Shown: positions 1-6,240, numbered from the stretch's first letter. The stretch is DNA of 6,581 bases from Chromatiales bacterium (GCA_027021685.1 JALUTW010000421.1:1-6581), one strand, 5' to 3'. A program made the numbers and translations. Notes: generated by a model from the sequence alone, not told the origin.

Positions 1-275
1 GGGTCCACGCCGTGGCGGGCGGCGGCCTCGCGAATCAGCGCATCGAAGCGGGTGGTCCGGGGATCGGGGCGGCGGTGGGTGTTGAAGGCCACCAGGCGGC
101 CCACGCCGTTCACCCTCCGGGTGACCCGCACCAGGGTGTGGATACCGTCGTGGTAGGCCCGGTCGGTGATGAGATGGCTGCCGTCGGGCAGGCGGTAGAC
201 ATAGACCGGCCCGGCCGGCACCACCCCGGACCACGCGGCCAGCACTCCTGCAAGAATCAGAGACGACGCCTTCAT
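1..275 (-). CDS. Probable secreted lytic transglycosylase, N-terminal part (cut by window edge)
   Basis: Only the first 91 codons and part of the next are present; the gene runs off the left edge. The ATG is at 275-273, preceded by a strong ribosome site (AAGGAAGG, minus strand of 280-287). The protein opens with a signal peptide: Met-Lys-Ala, a hydrophobic core of about 15 residues, and a likely cleavage near VPA (19-21). A small region follows with the pattern VYVYRLPDGSHLITDR (residues 24-39), which resembles the DUF4124-like segment often found before transglycosylase domains. The last visible residues, FDALIREAAARHGVDP (77-92), match the usual opening of an SLT (soluble lytic transglycosylase) domain. 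The catalytic Glu should lie outside the window. Family members cleave peptidoglycan glycan strands in the periplasm. The identification rests on these short motifs. A different exported protein with the same N-terminal module is possible but less likely. Confidence 0.7.
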   Translation of the reverse strand, partial: MKASSLILAGVLAAWSGVVPAGPVYVYRLPDGSHLITDRAYHDGIHTLVRVTRRVNGVGRLVAFNTHRRPDPRTTRFDALIREAAARHGVD

Positions 276-540
276 GTACCCTTCCTTATCGGCCGGTGGC
301 GGGCGAAACCTTACCCCCGGGACGCGCCCCGGGCCGGCATTGAGGATACAATTGGCAGGCTGTTGAAAAACAGCCTGCCAAAGCGGGGCAGGGATGCCTC
401 GCCCGCAAATCAGGCGCGCAAGCGCCTGATTTGGCGTAGCCGAACCCGGACCTGCGCCGGGTTCGGCGCGTTGAAAAAGGTCGGGATGGCCTTTTTCAAC
501 ATCCTGTTAAAGAGATCCCAGATCCGCCGGAGGACCTGCC
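276..540. other. Divergent intergenic region with palindromic element
   Basis: No gene is seen in these 265 bases between the divergent transglycosylase and hydrolase genes. The right 60 percent is occupied by the five-hairpin element described separately. The left part (276-351) holds the transglycosylase ribosome site and a short CCCGGG inverted pair at 316-321 and 328-333. A weak minus-strand -10-like hexamer (TATCCT, 348-343) lies beside the first hairpin, but no convincing -35 accompanies it. I cannot assign a promoter for either gene with confidence. Confidence 0.6.
352..506. repeat. Five-hairpin palindromic element with inverted ends (MITE/REP-like)
   Basis: Five stem-loops lie almost end to end. 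H1 is 352-381: a 13-bp perfect stem with a GAAA loop. H2 is 383-402: an 8-bp stem including one G-T pair, with a GGGA loop. H3 is 406-433: a 12-bp perfect stem with a GCAA loop. H4 is 439-467: an 11-bp perfect stem with a 7-base loop. H5 is 470-500: a 13-bp stem with one G-T pair and loop GGGAT. The first three loops all fit the GNRA tetraloop rule when read on the plus strand. The outer ends are inverted copies: 356-370 matches the complement of 492-506 at 14 of 15 positions. The element ends about 22 bases before the hydrolase ribosome site. Its compact, palindrome-only make-up and lack of coding sequence suggest a dispersed repeat or small non-autonomous element. A structured leader RNA for the downstream gene is the alternative. 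Confidence 0.75.
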
Positions 541-1242
541 ATGCACCGCGACGAACAGACGCCCTACACCATCGAGGCCCTGGAACTGGGCCCCATGGAG
601 AACTTCGTCTACCTCGTCAGCGACCGGGCCAGCGGACGCGCTGCCGTGGTGGATCCAGCCTGGGAGGTGGACCGTATCCTGGAGCTGGCGCAGCAGCGGG
701 GAGTACGCATCACCGACATCCTGCTCACCCACAGCCATCACGACCACGTCAACGGGATCGAGCAGGTGCTGGAACGCCACGACGCCCGGGTGCACCTGCT
801 CAAGCCCGAGGCCCGGTTCTGGGGCCGGGACCTGGAGCGGCCGGTGCTGCACCACGGCGGGGACGTGATCCGGCTGGGCGAGACCGAGATCCGGGTCCTC
901 CACACCCCGGGGCACACGCCGGGCTCGGCCTGCTACCACCTGGGCGACGACCTCATCACCGGTGACACCCTGTTCGTGTTCGGCTGCGGCCGCTGCGACC
1001 TGGCCGGCGGCGACCCGGAGCAGATGTACGACACCCTGCGCCGCCTGGCCACCGGGCTGCCTGCCGGCACCGTCATCCACCCCGGCCACAACTACGCCGA
1101 GAAGCCCACCAGTACCCTGGCCGAGCAGAAGGCAGGCAACCCCTTCCTGCACTTCGACGACCCGGCGGCGTTCGTCCGCTACCGCATGCACGAGCACGAC
1201 CGCATCCGCCACACCCCCTACCACCCGGTGCCCCGGGAATAA
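541..1242 (+). CDS. MBL-fold metallo-hydrolase, glyoxalase II / ETHE1-like
   Basis: The protein has 233 residues and its ATG lies 7 bases after GGAGG (529-533). It shows the full metal-binding set of the metallo-beta-lactamase fold. The motif THSHHDH is at 63-69 (ligands H64, H66, D68, H69). H125 lies in HTPGHTPGS, D142 in GDTLF, and H183 in HPGHNY. The segment GCGRCDLAGGDPEQMY (148-163) is typical of the glyoxalase II and persulfide dioxygenase branch. The C-terminal NPFL (200-203) recalls the NPF motif of hydroxyacylglutathione hydrolases. Family members hydrolyse thioesters such as S-lactoylglutathione or act on glutathione persulfide. Sequence alone does not tell me which applies here. 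It is slightly shorter than classical GloB (about 250 residues) and no signal peptide is visible, so it should be cytoplasmic. The next gene lies 120 bases downstream on the same strand, with no functional link that I can see. Confidence 0.9.
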   Translation: MHRDEQTPYTIEALELGPMENFVYLVSDRASGRAAVVDPAWEVDRILELAQQRGVRITDILLTHSHHDHVNGIEQVLERHDARVHLLKPEARFWGRDLERPVLHHGGDVIRLGETEIRVLHTPGHTPGSACYHLGDDLITGDTLFVFGCGRCDLAGGDPEQMYDTLRRLATGLPAGTVIHPGHNYAEKPTSTLAEQKAGNPFLHFDDPAAFVRYRMHEHDRIRHTPYHPVPRE

Positions 1243-1362
1243 ACCACACAAGAAAAAAGGGTAGCCCGGGGGCTCAAGAAGCCGCCGCAGCCGCCGAAAC
1301 AGGAAGCGTTGGCGCTCGCATTGCGCCGCGCATCCATCCACCTGCTGCCCGTGGAGAACGAC
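1243..1362 (+). other. Spacer between hydrolase and chemoreceptor genes
   Basis: This 120-base gap has an A-rich start (1249-1258) followed by GC-rich sequence with modest hairpin potential. Examples are AGCC/GGCT at 1263-1266 and 1271-1274, and GGCGC/GCGCC at 1311-1315 and 1323-1327. No hairpin is followed by a T run, so no intrinsic terminator is claimed. I found neither a sigma-28 (TAAA plus GCCGATAA) promoter nor a c-di-GMP riboswitch core upstream of the chemoreceptor. Confidence 0.45.
1353..1356 (+). promoter_or_regulatory. Ribosome binding site fixing the chemoreceptor start
   Basis: GGAG lies 6 bases before the ATG at 1363. It supports this start over an in-frame TTG at 1309, which would add 18 residues ahead of the usual chemoreceptor N-terminus. 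Confidence 0.6.
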
Positions 1363-3702
1363 ATGCTGCGGCTCAACATCAAGACCAAGGTGCTTGCGGC
1401 CTTCATGGCCCTGGCCGCCATTCCCATCTTCGTCACCAGCCTGGTCATCGACAACCGTGCCAACAGCGCCGCCACCGAGGCGCTGGAGGAACAGGTGCGC
1501 AACCGGCTGCTGGCCACCCGGGAGATCAAGAAGGACCAGATCGAGGACTATTTCGCCACCCTGCTCACCAGCCTGCGCTCGCTGTCGGTGGACCGCATCA
1601 CGGTCCAGAACGCCCGCGCCTTTGCCAGCAACTTCGCCGAGGCCGCCCGCAAGCCCGATGCCGATCAGCGCCGGCGGGTGGCGGCGTTCTACCGCGAGAC
1701 CTTCGCCAGGGCCTACGCCGGGCGCCACGGCGTGCCGCTGGCGGACCCGGAGGCCCTGTTCCAGGCACTGGACGACGCCGCCATCGCCATGCAGGACACC
1801 TACATCGCCGCCAACGGCAACAAGCTGGACGAAAAGCACGACCTGCAGGACCCGGACGATGGCACCCAGTACGGCTACGAGCACGGCGAACGCCACTCGT
1901 CGCTGCTGCGCAACCTCGAGAAGTTCGGCCTGGCTGATCTCTACATCGTCGATCCCAAGGGCCGGGTGGTGTACTCGGCGCGCAAGCGCATCGACTTCGG
2001 CACCGATCTGGCCCGGGGACCGTTCAAGGCCTCCGGACTGGCCCGGGCCCATTTTGCCGCCATGAAGGGGGACAACTACGACGTGGTGGCCATGGCGGAC
2101 TTCGAGTCCTACCTGCCCGCTTTCGGTGCGCCGGCGGCCTTCCTCGCCTCGCCCATCCAGGACGTGGAGGAGCCCGACGACTTCGAGTTCCTCGGCACCC
2201 TGGTGTTCCGGATCCCGGTGGACCGCATCAACGCCATTCTCACCGGCCGCGGCCGCTGGGCCGGCATGGGCCTGGGCCAGACCGGCGAGATCTACCTGGT
2301 GGGGACCGACAAGCGCATGCGTTCCGTCGCCCGCAGTGCGGTGGAGGACACCGCCGCCTTCGTGCAGGCCCTGGCCGATGCCGGGGTGGACGAACGGACC
2401 CGGCGGATCGTGGCCACCCGGCGCGAGACCGCCACCGTGCTGGCACTGGACACCCCGTACGTGGCCGCCGCCCTGCGCGGCGAGACGGGCATCGGGGAAT
2501 TCACCGGCCTCCTCGGCCCCCCGGTGCTGGCCGCCTACGCCCCGCTCGAGATCATGCCGGGGGTGCGCTGGGCCATGGTGAGCGAGATCGGCAGTGACGA
2601 GGCCTTCGCCGCGCGCACCGGCCTGGCCGCCGACATCCGCGTGGCGGCGGTGGCCGTGGCCCTGATCATGATCGCCCTGGCCTCGGGGGCGGGCTATTTC
2701 TTCGCCAACACCCTCACCCGGCCGCTGGTGCGCCTGGCCGGTGTCATCGGCGAGATCGAACGCGACTCCGATCTCACCCGCCGCATCGACGTCAGGAGCC
2801 GGGACGCGATCGGCCGCATGGGCGAGGCCCTCAACCGGCTGCTGGAGAAGTTCCACCACAGCATGACCGAGGTCGCCGCCGCCACCACCCAGGTGGCCAA
2901 CTCGGCCGAGGAGATGAGCGCGGTCACCAGCGAGACCTCCGCCGGGGTGGCCCGGCAGTTCGATCAGATAGATCAAATGGCCACCGCCATCAACGAGATG
3001 TCCGCCACCGTGCAGGAGGTGGCGCGCCATGCCGGCGAGGCGGCGCAGGCCGCCAACGCCGCCGACGAGGAGGCCCGCAACGGCAACGCCACCGTGTCAC
3101 GCACGGTGGATGTCATCGATGCCGTGGCCGGCGAGATGCAGCAGGCGGTGGAGGTCATCGAGCGCCTGGCCCGGGAGAGCGAGGACATCGGGGCGGTCAT
3201 GGATGTCATCCGCAACATCGCCGAGCAGACCAACCTGCTGGCCCTCAACGCCGCCATCGAGGCCGCCCGGGCCGGCGACCAGGGCCGCGGCTTCGCCGTG
3301 GTGGCCGACGAGGTGCGCACCCTCGCCGGCCGTACCCAGCAGTCCACGGTGGAGATCGAGCAGATGATCGAGAAGCTGCAGGCCGGCGCCCGCGATGCGG
3401 TGGCGGTCATCGGCCAGGGCCGGGAAAAGACCGAGGAGGCCGTGGCCCAGGCGGCCGAGGCCGGCAAGGCCCTGGAGACCATCACCCGCTCGGTCAACAC
3501 CATCTCGGAGATGAACACCATGATCGCCTCGGCCGCCGACGAGCAGCGCTCGGTGACCGAGGAGATCAACCGCAACGTGGTGACCATCACCCAGGTGGCG
3601 GAGCAGACCACCGAGCACGCGGCCCAGACTTCCAGCGCCGCGGGCGAGCTGAGCCAGCTTGCCGCCCGGCTGCAGGAGCTGGTGGCGCGGTTCCGGACCT
3701 GA
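1363..3702 (+). CDS. Methyl-accepting chemotaxis protein with dCache-like sensor
   Basis: The product has 779 residues from the ATG at 1363. A short basic N-terminus (MLRLNIKTK) leads into the first membrane helix at about 10-29. A large periplasmic region (about 30-424) follows. It carries the signature of a double-Cache sensor family shared by chemoreceptors and other signalling proteins: QDTYIAAN (144-151), LDEKH (155-159), DLYIVDPKGRVVYSA (192-206) and DFGTDL (211-216). The second membrane helix is at about 426-448, followed by a HAMP domain (about 449-500, conserved Pro454). The cytoplasmic coiled-coil signalling domain runs from about 501 to the end. Its kinase-contact tip is at 617-655, including EQTNLLALNAAIEAARAG. 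That domain is close to 280 residues, which would fit the 40-heptad class common in Pseudomonas-type receptors (inference). No C-terminal CheR-binding pentapeptide is seen. The protein should signal through CheW and CheA to control motility. The ligand is unknown, and no other chemotaxis genes are in view. Confidence 0.95.
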   Translation: MLRLNIKTKVLAAFMALAAIPIFVTSLVIDNRANSAATEALEEQVRNRLLATREIKKDQIEDYFATLLTSLRSLSVDRITVQNARAFASNFAEAARKPDADQRRRVAAFYRETFARAYAGRHGVPLADPEALFQALDDAAIAMQDTYIAANGNKLDEKHDLQDPDDGTQYGYEHGERHSSLLRNLEKFGLADLYIVDPKGRVVYSARKRIDFGTDLARGPFKASGLARAHFAAMKGDNYDVVAMADFESYLPAFGAPAAFLASPIQDVEEPDDFEFLGTLVFRIPVDRINAILTGRGRWAGMGLGQTGEIYLVGTDKRMRSVARSAVEDTAAFVQALADAGVDERTRRIVATRRETATVLALDTPYVAAALRGETGIGEFTGLLGPPVLAAYAPLEIMPGVRWAMVSEIGSDEAFAARTGLAADIRVAAVAVALIMIALASGAGYFFANTLTRPLVRLAGVIGEIERDSDLTRRIDVRSRDAIGRMGEALNRLLEKFHHSMTEVAAATTQVANSAEEMSAVTSETSAGVARQFDQIDQMATAINEMSATVQEVARHAGEAAQAANAADEEARNGNATVSRTVDVIDAVAGEMQQAVEVIERLARESEDIGAVMDVIRNIAEQTNLLALNAAIEAARAGDQGRGFAVVADEVRTLAGRTQQSTVEIEQMIEKLQAGARDAVAVIGQGREKTEEAVAQAAEAGKALETITRSVNTISEMNTMIASAADEQRSVTEEINRNVVTITQVAEQTTEHAAQTSSAAGELSQLAARLQELVARFRT

Positions 3703-3817
3703 AGGGCATAAGGGCTGCTGGGGGCTGGGTCTCAGAAGCCAGTGAAAATGGCCCTCACCCAGCGCGGTTGCCGGTGCAGCCATGTCCCGCAGCTCCTGTT
3801 CCGGCCACGCGATTCCA

Positions 3818-3850
3818 ACGCAGAGACGCAGAGACGCAGAGAACGCAGAG
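3818..3850 (+). repeat. ACGCAGAG tandem repeat, four units
   Basis: Four exact copies of ACGCAGAG lie at 3818-3825, 3826-3833, 3834-3841 and 3843-3850, with a single extra A before the last. Related arrays occur at 6304-6328 in the same orientation and at 6484-6518 inverted. A family dispersed in gene-free gaps is therefore supported within this window alone. From general knowledge, similar CGCAGAGA-type arrays are seen between genes of many bacteria and produce spurious predicted proteins. Their function is unclear. Confidence 0.85.
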
Positions 3851-3919
3851 GTTCTTGTTGAATTGAAAGATCAGCCCCATGTGGCGCGAGGACAAAGCCG
3901 TCGCATCCCACGCCCATCC

Positions 3920-3960
3920 GTCCTCTGATCTGTCCTCTGTCCTCCGTCTTCTGTCCTCTG
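3920..3960 (+). repeat. Degenerate GTCCTCT heptamer array
   Basis: A pyrimidine-rich 7-base period is visible. GTCCTCT occurs at 3920-3926, 3932-3938 and 3953-3959, with variants GTCCTCC (3939-3945) and GTCTTCT (3946-3952). A five-base partial unit (GATCT, 3927-3931) interrupts the array. It lies about 70 bases after the ACGCAGAG array. Its complement is rich in AGAGGAC, which partly resembles the inverse of that array. Confidence 0.8.
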
Positions 3961-4022
3961 AAACGCAGGGACGAAGACCGGCCTCGCGGCGGCCCATGCA
4001 CCCAGGCGCCGGCCCCCAGCCC

Positions 4023-4886
4023 CTATTTCTCCGCGACGATGTAGCTCATCCAGGATTCCTGGTTCTCCACCTCCTCCACCTCGTAGTACTCGCCGGTCCC
4101 TTCCATGAACTCGTCGTCGTCATCGCCCTCCTCGAACCGCTCCCAGTACACGCGCACCTTCGTGAAACCCGCCTCCAGCAGCAGCTCGCGCAGTTCGGGG
4201 ATGCTCCACAGGCGCCAGTCGTAGGTGAAGGCCCGCTCCATCTTCGAGCCGTCGTCGAAGTGGAAGTGGATGTGGCACAGGATGTCATGGGTGACGGGAT
4301 TGAAGGCGGCATGCTCCCAGACGTAGGTGGCCGGCTCGCCGTCGATGTCGGTCTCCTCGGTGAGGGTGTCCTGGCACTCGGTGCCCCCGAACAGGTCCAG
4401 GATCAGCAGGCCGTCGTCCCTGAGCCCGCGGCGGGCGATGGTGAAGTACTCGCGCAGGGCGTCGCGGGTCTTGAAGATGCAGTAACTGAAGTTGAGGGCG
4501 CAGGTGATGTCGGCCGGCTCCGCCTCGGCGGTGCGCACGTCGCCCTCCACCAGGCGCACCCTCGCCGCCACCTCCGGCCCCGCCGCCTCCACGTTGTGGC
4601 GCCGGCCCCAGTCCAGGGTCTCGCGGTCGATGTCGATGCCGGTGGCGGTGCGCTCGGGGTCGGACCGGCACCAGGTGGTGGCCAGGTAGGCGGTGCCGCA
4701 AAAGTCCTCCCGCATGTGCAGGGCCTTGCGCCCGCGCAGCTCGCGGAACACGCGGTCGAAGAACTCCACCTCGGCCTCCGGCGCCTGCACCGCCTTCTGG
4801 TACAGCACGTGGCGGTCGGCCTGCGCCGCCAGGGGCGGCCCGTCGTGGCGGAGCTTCTCCTTCCGTTTTCTGCGCTTGCGGCTCAC
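4023..4886 (-). CDS. Class I SAM-dependent methyltransferase, substrate unknown
   Basis: The product has 287 residues and starts at GTG (4886-4884). This start is fixed by GGGAGG 6 bases upstream. A longer open frame continues into ispG on the other strand and is not credible. The N-terminus is strongly basic (SRKRRKRKEK, 2-11). Motif I is the unusual REDFCGTA (59-66), in place of the common DxGxGxG. It is followed by GIDID (83-87, acidic ribose-binding position), EGDVR (114-118), a motif IV-like ALNFSYCIF (130-138) and DLFGG (164-168). A beta-rich C-terminal part (about 186-250) fits the end of a Rossmann methyltransferase. The tail is very acidic (FEEGDDDDEF, 251-260, then more Glu and Tyr). 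No signal or membrane segment is seen. The fold call is firm, but I do not recognise the substrate. It is divergent from ispG and convergent with the chemoreceptor, so it is probably transcribed alone. Confidence 0.88.
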   Translation of the reverse strand: MSRKRRKRKEKLRHDGPPLAAQADRHVLYQKAVQAPEAEVEFFDRVFRELRGRKALHMREDFCGTAYLATTWCRSDPERTATGIDIDRETLDWGRRHNVEAAGPEVAARVRLVEGDVRTAEAEPADITCALNFSYCIFKTRDALREYFTIARRGLRDDGLLILDLFGGTECQDTLTEETDIDGEPATYVWEHAAFNPVTHDILCHIHFHFDDGSKMERAFTYDWRLWSIPELRELLLEAGFTKVRVYWERFEEGDDDDEFMEGTGEYYEVEEVENQESWMSYIVAEK

Positions 4887-4892
4887 GGCAAT

Positions 4893-4898
4893 CCTCCC
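4893..4898 (-). promoter_or_regulatory. Ribosome binding site fixing the methyltransferase GTG start
   Basis: Read on the minus strand this is GGGAGG, followed by a 6-base spacer and GTG. It is the only good ribosome site near the point where homologous-looking sequence begins, so it decides the non-ATG start. Confidence 0.75.
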
Positions 4899-4915
4899 GG
4901 GGTCAAAACCCGCAA

Positions 4916-4945
4916 AGCCTAAGGCATTTGCCGCCGGCACCACAA
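4916..4945 (-). promoter_or_regulatory. Weak promoter candidate for the methyltransferase gene
   Basis: On the minus strand, TTGTGG (4945-4940) is separated by 18 bases from TAGGCT (4921-4916). The -35 matches moderately and the -10 poorly. The position would give a short leader containing the ribosome site. It is only a candidate. Confidence 0.22.
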
Positions 4946-4973
4946 GCGCACCGTCGGCCCGCGGGCGGGAAAC

Positions 4974-4982
4974 TGGTATCAT
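4974..4982 (+). promoter_or_regulatory. Extended -10 promoter candidate for ispG
   Basis: TGGTATCAT fits an extended -10 (TGN followed by TATCAT, a 5-of-6 match to TATAAT). It would start RNA near 4989, leaving a leader of about 22 bases with the ispG ribosome site inside. No good -35 is present at the normal spacing, which extended -10 promoters tolerate. A 10-base GC palindrome (GCCCGCGGGC, 4957-4966) sits just upstream, where a -35 would be. Confidence 0.45.
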
Positions 4983-5001
4983 GGGTGTTCTGGACCATCC
5001 C

Positions 5002-5005
5002 GGAG
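5002..5005 (+). promoter_or_regulatory. Ribosome binding site fixing the ispG start
   Basis: GGAG lies 5 bases before the ATG at 5011. The alternative in-frame ATG at 4981 has no ribosome site and overlaps the -10 candidate, so 5011 is preferred. Confidence 0.6.
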
Positions 5006-5010
5006 CCCCC

Positions 5011-6240
5011 ATGACCCGGCACGACACCCTCGCCGTGCGCGTGGGCGGCGTCACCCTCGGCGGCGGCGCCCCCGTGGCGGTGCAGTCCATGACCAACACC
5101 GACACCGCCGATGCGGAGGCCACCGCGCGCCAGGTGGCCGAGCTGGCCGCGGCCGGCTCGGAGCTGGTGCGCATCACGGTGAACACCGAGGCCGCCGCCG
5201 CCGCGGTGCCGCGCATCCGTGATCGCCTGCTGCAGCAGGGCCTGGAGGTGCCGCTCATCGGCGACTTCCACTTCAACGGCCACAAGCTGCTGGAGCGCCA
5301 TCCCGCCTGCGCCGTGGCCCTGGACAAGTACCGCATCAACCCCGGCAACGTGGGCCGCGGCAGCCGGCGCGACGCCCGCTTTGCGCAGATGATCGAGCTG
5401 GCCTGCCGCCACGGCAAACCCGTGCGCATCGGCGTCAACTGGGGCAGCCTGGACCCGGCGGTGCTGGCCCGGCTCATGGACGAAAACGCCGGCGCCGCCC
5501 GCCCGCGCGAGCCGCGCGCGGTCATGCGCGAGGCCGTGATCACCTCGGCCCTGGAGAGCGCCGCCGAGGCGGTGCGCCTGGGACTGCCCGAGGACCGCAT
5601 CGTGATCTCGTGCAAGATGAGCGGCGTGCGCGACCTGGTGGCAGTCTACCGCGAGCTGGCGCGGCGCTGCCGCCATCCCCTGCACCTGGGGCTGACCGAG
5701 GCCGGCATGGGCGACAAGGGCGTGGTGGCCTCCGCCGCCGCCCTGGCGCCGCTGCTGCTGGAGGGCATCGGCGACACCATCCGCATCTCCCTCACCCCGG
5801 AGCCCGGCGCGCCGCGCACGCGCGAGGTGCAGATCGCCCAGGAGATCCTCCAGGCCCTGGAGCTGCGCAGTTTCGCCCCGGCCGTGGTCGCCTGTCCCGG
5901 CTGCGGCCGCACCACCTCCACCTTCTTCCAGGAACTGGCCCGGGACATCCAGGCCTATCTCCGGGCGCAGATGCCGGTGTGGCGCACCCGCTACCCCGGC
6001 GTGGAGAACATGACCGTGGCGGTGATGGGCTGCGTGGTCAACGGCCCCGGCGAGAGCCGGCACGCCGACATCGGCATCAGCCTGCCGGGCAGCGGCGAGC
6101 AGCCCGTGGCGCCGGTGTACGAGGACGGGGTCAAGACCGTGACCCTCAAGGGCGAGGACATCGCGGCCCAGTTCCAGGCCCGGCTCGAGGCCTACGTGGA
6201 ACGCCGCTTCGGGAAGGCGGCCTCCTCCACCGGCACCTGA
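5011..6240 (+). CDS. ispG: 4-hydroxy-3-methylbut-2-enyl diphosphate synthase (IspG/GcpE), long form
   Basis: IspG converts methylerythritol cyclodiphosphate to HMBPP, the second-last step of the MEP isoprenoid pathway, in the cytoplasm. The protein has 409 residues. The N-terminal TIM-barrel half shows VQSMTNTDT (24-32), LVRITVN (52-58), PLIGDFHFNG (81-90), YRINPGN (107-113) and IGVNWGSL (140-147). GLTEAGMG (227-234) and GIGDTIRISLTPEP (252-265) follow. The [4Fe-4S] ligands are all present: Cys295 and Cys298 in CPGCGRT, Cys341 in MGCVVNGPGE, and Glu348. The Cys298-Cys341 gap is 43 residues against 32 in the E. coli enzyme (372 residues). This marks the longer version that I recall from Xanthomonas and betaproteobacteria. 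The gene stands alone here rather than beside hisS or rodZ, as in many gammaproteobacteria. The C-terminus (KAASSTGT) looks like a free tail. The start at 5011 is chosen by its ribosome site. Confidence 0.96.
   Translation: MTRHDTLAVRVGGVTLGGGAPVAVQSMTNTDTADAEATARQVAELAAAGSELVRITVNTEAAAAAVPRIRDRLLQQGLEVPLIGDFHFNGHKLLERHPACAVALDKYRINPGNVGRGSRRDARFAQMIELACRHGKPVRIGVNWGSLDPAVLARLMDENAGAARPREPRAVMREAVITSALESAAEAVRLGLPEDRIVISCKMSGVRDLVAVYRELARRCRHPLHLGLTEAGMGDKGVVASAAALAPLLLEGIGDTIRISLTPEPGAPRTREVQIAQEILQALELRSFAPAVVACPGCGRTTSTFFQELARDIQAYLRAQMPVWRTRYPGVENMTVAVMGCVVNGPGESRHADIGISLPGSGEQPVAPVYEDGVKTVTLKGEDIAAQFQARLEAYVERRFGKAASSTGT

Larger units (their letters stand above)
3703..4022. other. Convergent gene-free region with low-complexity repeats
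   Basis: These 320 bases separate the 3' ends of the chemoreceptor and methyltransferase genes. Short open frames cross it, but they translate the 7- and 8-base repeats and have no start signals or family resemblance, so I call no gene. Just after the chemoreceptor stop is a two-part hairpin: outer stem GCTGGGT/ACCCAGC (3724-3730 and 3757-3763) and inner stem GCCA/TGGC (3738-3741 and 3749-3752). It has no T run, so it is at best a weak terminator. The region is edged by a 9-base inverted pair, GCTGGGGGC at 3717-3725 and its complement at 4012-4020. Confidence 0.6.

Noticed and set aside
281..313. Sigma-28-like promoter for the transglycosylase gene (minus-strand TAAGGTTT and GCCGATAA)
   Set aside because: The -10 matches well, but the spacing is 12 rather than 11 bases and the -10 overlaps the ribosome site. 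Transcription would start about 4 bases before the ATG, so this is probably coincidence.
1309..1362. TTG start adding 18 residues to the chemoreceptor
   Set aside because: It would place non-family sequence ahead of the standard N-terminus, while the ATG at 1363 has a well-placed GGAG.
1243..1362. c-di-GMP riboswitch ahead of the chemoreceptor
   Set aside because: The conserved core segments of the GEMM class could not be matched.
496..3030. Very long minus-strand open frame (844 codons)
   Set aside because: It is antisense to the hydrolase and chemoreceptor, both of which have clear family motifs. Its translation is a Gly/His/Val-rich composition typical of antisense frames in GC-rich DNA.
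3818..3960. CRISPR array
   Set aside because: The units are 7-8 bases with no spacers, and there are no cas genes.
3732..4001. Short minus-strand open frames (80-89 codons) in the convergent gap
   Set aside because: They translate the 7- and 8-base repeats into Arg/Ser-rich peptides, with no ribosome site or recognisable family.
4693..5010. N-terminal extension of ispG
   Set aside because: It runs antisense to the methyltransferase, lacks IspG resemblance, and the ATG at 5011 has its own ribosome site.
4887..5615. N-terminal extension of the methyltransferase through ispG
   Set aside because: The extension is Ser/Arg-rich shadow sequence antisense to ispG. The GTG at 4886 has a strong ribosome site.
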